Shown here: in pieces, positions 7,021-12,216 of the stretch
Numbering within the stretch: the first letter of the stretch is position 1
Layout of the letters: every line of letters begins with the position of its first letter
Assembly: GCA_964569865.1 (NCBI GenBank)
Contig: CAZMVQ010000070.1
Coordinates: 1 to 12,216, forward strand
Origin: DROE01 sp964569865
GTDB lineage: Bacteria; Pseudomonadota; Alphaproteobacteria; Rhizobiales; Devosiaceae
Length of the DNA: 12,216 nucleotides
Reading direction: 5' to 3'
Translations under genes and position numbers: made by a program
The notes under the pieces: model-generated
Databases searched by the model: none
Seen by the model: only the letters and a program-made list of their open reading frames with translations
Told to the model about the DNA's origin: nothing

Positions 7021-7041
7021 GGGGCCTGAAAGACAGGCCCC
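7021..7041 (+). promoter_or_regulatory. Strong hairpin in front of the DUF4167 start
   Basis: GGGGCCTG (7021-7028) and CAGGCCCC (7034-7041) form a perfect, GC-rich 8-bp stem with an AAAGA loop, ending 13 nt before the ATG at 7055. No T tract follows, so it is not a standard terminator. It is well placed to affect ribosome loading or mRNA stability. The hairpin is certain as a sequence feature; its role is inferred. Confidence 0.6.
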
Positions 7042-7054
7042 GCGAAAAGAGCTC

Positions 7055-7796
7055 ATGAGATCAAATCAGCAAAATAAGCGTTCACGCGGACGCAGTAATA
7101 ATCATAATCGTAAAAACACTAATCCAATGACCCGCAGTTACGAAAGTAACGGCCCAGAAGTTCGTGTGCGGGGAAATGCAGCCCATGTGGCTGAAAAGTA
7201 CGTGCAATTGTCGCGCGATGCCAACAGTTCAGGTGATTCGGTGGCGGCGGAAAATTACCTGCAACATGCCGAACATTATTTCAGGATTATTTCAGCCGCT
7301 CAGGCCCAGCAATTGGCACAACAGCAGGCGCAGGCCGCGCGTTCTGAACAACAACAGGGACAGGGACAGCGAGAGCAGCGTCAGCCGGATAATCGGGGCG
7401 ATAAAGGCGGAGATATTCAGCCAAATATGGGTTCTCAAGGCACTGAAACTGTTCAAGAGAGCGAAAATGCTTCGAGCGAAAATAGCTCCAGTGAAAGCAG
7501 TTCTGGTGGAGATGAGGCCGGTTCAGACAAAGAAGCTACAGATGTTTCTGAGCAGGCTCAACAAAAACCAAAACGTGCCCCTAGGGAGCGCCGTCCTCGT
7601 CGTCGACCGGTTGCTGAAAAGCCGATCGTTGCAGAGGGGGGCAAAACTGAGGCGGCTCCGGCCAATGCTGNNNNNNNNNNNNNNNNNNNNNNNNNNNNNN
7701 NNNNNNNNNNNNNNNNNNNNNNNNNNNNNNNNNNNNNNNNNNNNNNNNNNNNNNNNNNNNNNNNNNNNNNCTGACCAGCTGTTTGATCTTGAATAA
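7055..7796 (+). CDS. DUF4167 domain protein, interrupted by an assembly gap
   Basis: An alphaproteobacterial protein of unknown function. I chose ATG 7055 because MRSNQQNKRSRGR opens the conserved domain; upstream in-frame residues from 6956 are not conserved in style. The DUF4167 domain covers about residues 1-83, with NPMTRSYESNGPEVRVRG and AENYLQHAEHYFRI. A Gln-rich stretch (85-110), an acidic Ser/Glu-rich stretch (130-165) and a strongly basic patch (KRAPRERRPRRR, about 173-184) follow, all probably disordered. The basic N-terminus and patch suggest nucleic-acid contact, which is inference. 205 residues are read before the 100-N gap. After it, the likeliest tail is DQLFDLE and TAA at 7794-7796, in a different frame from the nominal one, so the gap size is probably wrong modulo 3. 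Its position between prmC and clpB is typical for the group as I recall it. Confidence 0.85.
7671..7770. other. Assembly gap, 100 N, inside the DUF4167 gene
   Basis: A run of exactly 100 N of unknown true length. Taken literally it puts the upstream frame onto a TGA at 7772. A different true length would restore the DQLFDLE-stop frame. Confidence 0.97.
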
Positions 7797-7860
7797 ATAC
7801 GTCAATATTGCTGATTAGAGCCTAGAGGAAAATCATCCAATTAAATTATAGGAGTTCAAT

Positions 7861-8574
7861 ATGCCTTATAATTACACCAGCTTTTCGTCTGATGAATATA
7901 ATCTAAGCAAATTTTCTGGCCCTATGGCCGGAGATAAAGCACCTGATGCGACCTTTACCATGGCGGATGGGTCAAACCGTCAATTGCTGGATTTTGACGA
8001 GGATTTTCTTGTTATCGAGATGGGCAGTGTGACCTGTCCGTTGTTTCAGAGTCGGCGCAAAACCATGGCGCAATTGAGCGCTCAATTTAAAAACGTGAAA
8101 TTTGTTGTGCTTTATGTGCGTGAAGCGCATCCGGGTGCAAATATCAAACAGCATGAAGTTATGGGGGATAAATATGCCTCTGCCCAACAGCTTGATGATG
8201 GCAGCGGTGATCTTCGCGAAGTGCTGGTGGATGATATTGAGGGGCATGCCCACAGGCTCTATGGCAGTTATCCCAATGCGGTTTTTATTGTAAACTCAAA
8301 CGGGTGTGTTGTTTTTACTTCTGACTGGAATGATGCAAATGCTACCGGGCGGGCGCTAAGGTTTTTGCTGGCAGGCAAACCGGCCAATGTGCGCAGTTTC
8401 TTTAAACCGGCGCACCCCAAAGTGGGTGTTGTAACGTTCAAGAGAAGCGGAAAAGGTTCTGCTGTTGATTTTTTCAAGGGGTTTCCCGTTCTGTTCTGGC
8501 AAAACATGATCCGGCGCAATTTCAGGGTTATCATGGGCAAAAAGCCCCGCGTTGCCCCTGATTCTTTTTGCTGA
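7861..8574 (+). CDS. Iodothyronine deiodinase-like thioredoxin-fold protein
   Basis: A 237-residue cytoplasmic protein; no signal peptide or membrane segment is evident. After a redoxin-like APDATFTMADGS (27-38) comes GSVTCPLFQSRRKTMAQL, which matches the deiodinase active-site segment with Cys59 where animal deiodinases carry selenocysteine. FVVLYVREAHPG (81-92) follows, matching the deiodinase motif with conserved Glu88 and His90. Bacterial members of this family are known from sequence and, as far as I know, lack an assigned substrate. Thiol peroxidase or reductase chemistry is possible, but there is no CxxC. Residues after about 180 form a basic, aromatic C-terminal extension (FFKGFPVLFWQNMIRR) ending in a Cys. 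The start is clear: AGGAG (7850-7854) sits 6 nt before the ATG. The gene stands alone between DUF4167 and clpB, with 181 nt before clpB. Confidence 0.8.
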   Translation: MPYNYTSFSSDEYNLSKFSGPMAGDKAPDATFTMADGSNRQLLDFDEDFLVIEMGSVTCPLFQSRRKTMAQLSAQFKNVKFVVLYVREAHPGANIKQHEVMGDKYASAQQLDDGSGDLREVLVDDIEGHAHRLYGSYPNAVFIVNSNGCVVFTSDWNDANATGRALRFLLAGKPANVRSFFKPAHPKVGVVTFKRSGKGSAVDFFKGFPVLFWQNMIRRNFRVIMGKKPRVAPDSFC

Positions 8575-8594
8575 CTTAGAAATTTGTTCGTTAC

Positions 8595-8625
8595 CTTTTT
8601 TCTTTAAAATTTCTTCCTATATTTG
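8595..8625 (+). promoter_or_regulatory. Possible heat-shock (sigma-32 type) promoter for clpB
   Basis: CCTATATTTG (8616-8625) fits the alphaproteobacterial sigma-32 -10 pattern CYTATnTnnG exactly. A -35 at the right distance reads CTTTTTT (8595-8601), one base off the expected CTTG core, with a 14-bp spacer. Transcription would begin near 8632, about 125 nt before clpB. clpB is classically heat inducible, which supports the call, but the -35 is poor. Confidence 0.35.
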
Positions 8626-8639
8626 GTATGTTGGATGTG

Positions 8640-8715
8640 CCGAAAATCGGGCGTCTGGTTTGGGTCTTGACCCTAGAATATATGCTTCAGGCGAGGCCGT
8701 TTATGCCGATTTCGG
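8640..8715 (+). promoter_or_regulatory. Foldable 5' leader of clpB
   Basis: Nested pairings are visible. CCGAAA-TCGG (8640-8650, A8646 bulged) pairs with CCGATTTCGG (8706-8715) over 10 bp. Inside it CGTCTG (8652-8657) pairs with CAGGCG (8688-8693), one G-U. Inside that GGGT-CTTG-ACCC (8662-8673) is a hairpin with a CUUG tetraloop. The ribosome-binding site at 8743-8748 lies outside the fold. A leader with temperature-dependent structure is plausible for a chaperone gene, but unproven. Confidence 0.35.
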
Positions 8716-8755
8716 GTGAGCGGGGGTTCGCGCAATATAAAAAGGGAGCTGCCAA

Positions 8756-11341
8756 ATGAATATCGAGAAATATACCGAGCGGGCTAAAGGTTTTATTCAA
8801 AGTGCCCAAACGCTGGCCCTTGGACAGGGGCACCAGCAATTTCTGCCCCTTCATCTGTTAAAAGTCTTGATGGATGATGATCAGGGGCTTGCCTCCGGTT
8901 TGATTGAAAAATCCGGGGCCGATCCAAAAACCGTTCGGCAAGGCGTTGAAGCGGGATTAAAAAAAATCCCTCAGGTTACAGGATCTGACAGTCAGGTTTA
9001 TATGAGCCGGGAAATGGCTAAATTATTTGAGCAGGGCGAAAAAATTGCTCAAAAATCCGGTGATTCCTATGTCACTGTTGAGCGACTTTTATTGGCTCTG
9101 ACAGTTGAAAAAGGCAATGAAGCGTCAAAAATCCTGTCCGATGCAGGTTTAAGCGCCGCAAATCTCAATGAAGCAATAAATGACTTACGCAAGGGACGCA
9201 CTGCCGATAGTGCCTCGGCGGAAGAAAGCTATGACGCTTTGAAAAAATATGCTCGCGATCTGACCGAAGCGGCCCGGGAGGGCAAGCTTGATCCGGTCAT
9301 CGGACGTGATGAGGAAATTCGGCGCACAATTCAGGTGCTTTCCCGACGGACAAAAAATAATCCGGTTCTGATCGGTGAACCCGGTGTGGGCAAAACCGCC
9401 ATTGCCGAGGGGCTGGCCTTAAGGATTGTTAATGGTGATGTGCCGGAAAGCCTTAAAGAAAAATCCCTGATGGCCCTTGATATGGGCTCGCTGATTGCCG
9501 GGGCGAAATATCGCGGTGAGTTTGAGGAGCGGCTAAAATCCGTCCTCAACGAAGTGACCGATGCCAACGGGCAAATCATTTTGTTTATTGACGAGATGCA
9601 TACCCTTGTTGGTGCCGGTAAGGGTGATGGGGCCATGGATGCCTCCAACCTGTTAAAACCTGCTTTGGCGCGCGGTGAATTGCATTGCGTGGGTGCAACT
9701 ACTCTGGATGAATATAAAAAGCATGTGGAAAAAGACCCCGCTTTAGCGCGGCGTTTTCAGCCGGTGGTGGTTGCGCAATCAAGCGTTGAGGATACAATTT
9801 CCATACTTCGTGGCCTTAAAGAAAAATATGAATTGCACCACGGGGTGAGAATTTCTGACAGTGCGCTGGTTAGTGCTGCAACTCTTTCCAACCGTTATAT
9901 TGCTGACAGGTTTTTGCCTGATAAGGCCATTGATTTAATGGATGAAGCGGCGGCCCGTTTGCGCATGGAAGTGGATAGTAAGCCAGAAGAGCTGGACGAG
10001 CTGGACCGGCGTATCATGCAGCTTAAAATAGAGCGTGAGGCTTTGAAAAAAGAAAAGGACGACGCTTCAAAAAACCGCCTGAAAAAGCTGGAAGAAGAAT
10101 TGGCGGATCTGGAAGAAGAATCAGATGCCCTTACCCAACGCTGGCAGCGGGAAAAGCAAAAACTTGCCGGAGCCAACGAGCTTAAGGAAGCGCTTGATCA
10201 GGCCCGTACCCAGCTGGAAGTTGCCCAGCGAGATGGCGATCTGGCCAAAGCCGGAGAGCTGGCCTATGGGGTAATTCCTGATCTGGAGCAAAAAATTGGC
10301 GAGGCCGAAGCACTGGGTGAAGAAGGTTCAGGCACCTCGATGGTGGAAGAGGTGGTTTCCTCAGATCATATTGCCCACATTGTTTCGCGCTGGACGGGTA
10401 TTCCGGTGGATAAAATGCTGGAAGGGGAGCGTGAAAAACTGGTGCGCATGGAAGAGGAACTGGGCAAGCGGGTAATTGGCCAAAGCGAGGCATTGGAGGC
10501 GGTTTCAAAGGCGGTTCGGCGCTCTCGTGCCGGATTGCAGGACCCTAACAGACCGATTGGCTCGTTTATGTTTTTAGGCCCCACCGGGGTGGGAAAAACT
10601 GAACTCACCAAGGCTTTGGCGCAATTTTTGTTTGATGATGAAACCGCAATGGTGCGCCTTGATATGTCTGAATTCATGGAGAAACATTCGGTATCGCGCT
10701 TGATTGGCGCACCGCCGGGATATGTTGGCTATGATGAGGGCGGGGTGTTGACCGAAGCTGTGCGTCGTCGTCCATATCAGGTGGTATTGTTTGATGAGAT
10801 CGAAAAAGCCCACCCGGATGTGTTCAACGTATTGTTGCAGGTTTTGGATGATGGCCGATTGACCGATGGTCAGGGTCGCACCGTTGATTTGCGCAATGTG
10901 GTGATAATCATGACTTCGAACATTGGTTCCGAATTTTTGTCAGAACTAAAAGACGGGGAAAGTGTTGAACTGGTTCGCGGCCGGGTTATGGACAAGTTAA
11001 AAACTTCGTTCAGGCCCGAATTCCTTAACCGGATTGATGAAATTTTGTTGTTTCACCGGCTGGAGCGCCAGCACATGGGAGCAATTGTTGATATTCAGTT
11101 TGCCGGATTGCAAAAGCTTCTGGCTGGACGCGATATTGAAATTTCCCTTGATGATGATGCTCGCGAATGGCTGGCAGAACGTGGATATGATCCGGCCTAT
11201 GGGGCGCGTCCTTTAAAGCGGGTAATCCAGCGCGAAGTGCAGGATGCTTTGGCGGATATGGTTTTATCCGGTGAAATTGGCGATGGCTCAAAGGTTGAGG
11301 TTAAGGGCGTTGACAACGGGTTGGTTATTGCGCCGAGTTAG
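8756..11341 (+). CDS. clpB: ATP-dependent disaggregase ClpB
   Basis: Hexameric AAA+ chaperone that threads aggregated proteins through its pore with DnaK's help; cytoplasmic. 861 residues, normal length. Domains in order: Clp N-domain (about 1-145), NBD1 (155-400), coiled-coil middle domain (about 405-530, Lys/Glu-rich), NBD2 (545-750) and C-terminal oligomerisation domain. NBD1 has Walker A GEPGVGKT (207-214), Walker B with D279-E280 and arginine-finger region ALARRF. NBD2 has Walker A GPTGVGKT (608-615), Walker B with D680-E681 and RPEFLNRIDE. Pore-loop tyrosines are Y252 (AKYRG) and Y656 (GYVGYDEGG). There is no ClpP-binding IGF/L loop evident, as expected for ClpB rather than ClpA. ATG 8756 has AGGGAG (8743-8748) 7 nt upstream. 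A heat-shock promoter and structured leader may control it. It is convergent with the downstream minus-strand gene. Confidence 0.98.
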   Translation: MNIEKYTERAKGFIQSAQTLALGQGHQQFLPLHLLKVLMDDDQGLASGLIEKSGADPKTVRQGVEAGLKKIPQVTGSDSQVYMSREMAKLFEQGEKIAQKSGDSYVTVERLLLALTVEKGNEASKILSDAGLSAANLNEAINDLRKGRTADSASAEESYDALKKYARDLTEAAREGKLDPVIGRDEEIRRTIQVLSRRTKNNPVLIGEPGVGKTAIAEGLALRIVNGDVPESLKEKSLMALDMGSLIAGAKYRGEFEERLKSVLNEVTDANGQIILFIDEMHTLVGAGKGDGAMDASNLLKPALARGELHCVGATTLDEYKKHVEKDPALARRFQPVVVAQSSVEDTISILRGLKEKYELHHGVRISDSALVSAATLSNRYIADRFLPDKAIDLMDEAAARLRMEVDSKPEELDELDRRIMQLKIEREALKKEKDDASKNRLKKLEEELADLEEESDALTQRWQREKQKLAGANELKEALDQARTQLEVAQRDGDLAKAGELAYGVIPDLEQKIGEAEALGEEGSGTSMVEEVVSSDHIAHIVSRWTGIPVDKMLEGEREKLVRMEEELGKRVIGQSEALEAVSKAVRRSRAGLQDPNRPIGSFMFLGPTGVGKTELTKALAQFLFDDETAMVRLDMSEFMEKHSVSRLIGAPPGYVGYDEGGVLTEAVRRRPYQVVLFDEIEKAHPDVFNVLLQVLDDGRLTDGQGRTVDLRNVVIIMTSNIGSEFLSELKDGESVELVRGRVMDKLKTSFRPEFLNRIDEILLFHRLERQHMGAIVDIQFAGLQKLLAGRDIEISLDDDAREWLAERGYDPAYGARPLKRVIQREVQDALADMVLSGEIGDGSKVEVKGVDNGLVIAPS

Positions 11342-11464
11342 GGGCAAGGCCTTAACGGCGGGTATGTTCCAAACCATGCCGGGAGGCGATCCTGTACAAA
11401 AGCAAGACAAATATGAGCGCCCCGATATTAATGCAAATATTTTCCTTTGGGAAGGTGCAGCGCT

Positions 11465-12205
11465 TTATTTCGGGGTGAATTTCCAACACATGTCACAAAC
11501 CTTGTCACCTTTGGAGAGAGTTTTTTTGCGGGCATAATGGTTACGTTTTCCATCCGCTGCCATTACATCTGCCCCGGGCCAGTCATAGAGGCACCAGGAG
11601 GCGTAAAATGCATCGAGTTCTCCTTTGTCGCCTTGTTCCTTTATTAGCGTGCGCACGAAAGCCTGGGGCGGACACCATGTCCAGTCCGTGTGTAGAACTC
11701 CGTCATTTTTGCGCACCTTAACTTCATATCCGGGGCGACCAGGGGCACTAAAAGGAAATATCAGCATAGCTCGAACGGTGCGCTCAATGCGGTGAGCGGG
11801 GTTTTTGCTGGTCAGGCGGAAGGGAAAGGAGATCATAGCGATAGCGCGTTCATAGATTTTCCAGCCCACATCGGCGGTCAGGTCAGCGGAGCGGGTTTTG
11901 GAATGTCCGTCCTTTAGCAGCATCTGATAGGAGGCCGTAGTAATAATGGCGAGATAAACATTGATACGGTTACCAAGTGTTGGAATAAGATGCAGACGGG
12001 CGCCAGGTGTCAATGTTTCTGTGCGCTTCCAGACTGCAATTAGCAGGCGATCAATATCAGAACGGAGCCAGCGACCACGCTCGGGATTAGCGGGATCAAG
12101 CAAGCGACCCTGAAGAATATGCCGGGCGCTGCGTCTAATCCAGGGCTTGAAAATCAGCCGGAAAAAAAAGACCTGTAACTTGATAATCCGCGAATTTTCT
12201 TTCAT
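11465..12205 (-). CDS. Probable L-2-amino-thiazoline-4-carboxylic acid (ATC) hydrolase-like protein
   Basis: A 246-residue protein read leftward from ATG 12205-12203, preceded by a modest AGGTAG 5 nt away, to TAA at 11467-11465. The C-terminal half resembles the ATC hydrolase-like family: WCPP (177-180), ASWCLYDWPG (202-211, Cys205, Asp208) and RKKTLSKGDKVCDMCWKF (226-243), where a TLxxGDxxCDxxF-type ending is the recognisable feature. The founding enzymes open the thiazoline ring of L-ATC on a route to cysteine, but many relatives are uncharacterised. The N-terminus is basic with an aromatic stretch (VFFFRLIF, 12-19), possibly membrane-associated rather than a clear signal peptide. No other cysteine-pathway genes are in the window. 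Family recognition is from remembered motifs, so function is tentative. Its 3' end faces clpB across 123 nt; no strong bidirectional terminator is seen there. Confidence 0.6.
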   Translation of the reverse strand: MKENSRIIKLQVFFFRLIFKPWIRRSARHILQGRLLDPANPERGRWLRSDIDRLLIAVWKRTETLTPGARLHLIPTLGNRINVYLAIITTASYQMLLKDGHSKTRSADLTADVGWKIYERAIAMISFPFRLTSKNPAHRIERTVRAMLIFPFSAPGRPGYEVKVRKNDGVLHTDWTWCPPQAFVRTLIKEQGDKGELDAFYASWCLYDWPGADVMAADGKRNHYARKKTLSKGDKVCDMCWKFTPK

Positions 12206-12216
12206 TTAAACTACCT

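Noticed and set aside
6956..7054. Upstream in-frame extension of the DUF4167 protein from ATG 6956
   Set aside because: The extra residues overlap the RNA hairpins, show no family resemblance, and the DUF4167 domain begins naturally at the ATG at 7055.
8035..8040. Selenocysteine codon in the deiodinase-like gene
   Set aside because: The active-site codon is TGT (Cys); there is no in-frame TGA to recode.

Overview
The window is a chromosomal segment of an alphaproteobacterium. The evidence is gene content and order: aspartate kinase (lysC), the nitrogen phosphotransferase enzyme I (ptsP), release factor 1 (prfA), its methyltransferase (prmC), a DUF4167 protein (a family I know mainly from Alphaproteobacteria) and clpB. 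From memory, this order is most familiar from Hyphomicrobiales and relatives. Base composition is moderate rather than GC-rich. The sequence is a scaffold: two runs of exactly 100 N (2323-2422 and 7671-7770) are assembly gaps of nominal size, and both fall inside genes.

Layout. 1-178: AT-rich upstream region with a 7-bp inverted repeat over a possible -10. 179-805: small class I SAM methyltransferase, not ubiG. 943-2211: lysC from a TTG start. 2274-4697: ptsP, whose N-terminus carries an in-frame 15-bp (five-residue) tandem repeat in which the first gap lies. 4683-4762: four degenerate 20-bp tandem repeats, the first overlapping the ptsP stop. 4809-5885 and 5893-6768: prfA and prmC, 7 nt apart and very probably co-transcribed. 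6769-7054: a 286-nt gene-free stretch with a weak terminator-like hairpin, a possible promoter and several RNA hairpins. 7055-7796: DUF4167 gene interrupted by the second gap. 7861-8574: thioredoxin-fold protein of the iodothyronine deiodinase-like family. 8575-8755: possible heat-shock promoter and a foldable leader. 8756-11341: clpB. 11465-12205, minus strand: a probable L-2-amino-thiazoline-4-carboxylate (ATC) hydrolase-like protein, convergent with clpB.

How the genes work together. PrfA and PrmC are enzyme-substrate partners: PrmC methylates the glutamine of the PrfA GGQ motif, which raises termination efficiency. LysC begins the aspartate-family amino acid pathway, and PtsP starts the PTS-Ntr phosphorelay that reports nitrogen and carbon status. 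ClpB is the protein disaggregase. The deiodinase-like and ATC hydrolase-like genes are accessory genes with no clear link to their neighbours.

The core genes are ordinary. I did not find a convincing new multi-gene system. The parts worth a second look are non-coding or repetitive: the EI-Ntr N-terminal repeat, the 20-bp repeats after ptsP, the structured leaders of DUF4167 and clpB, and the two accessory enzymes.
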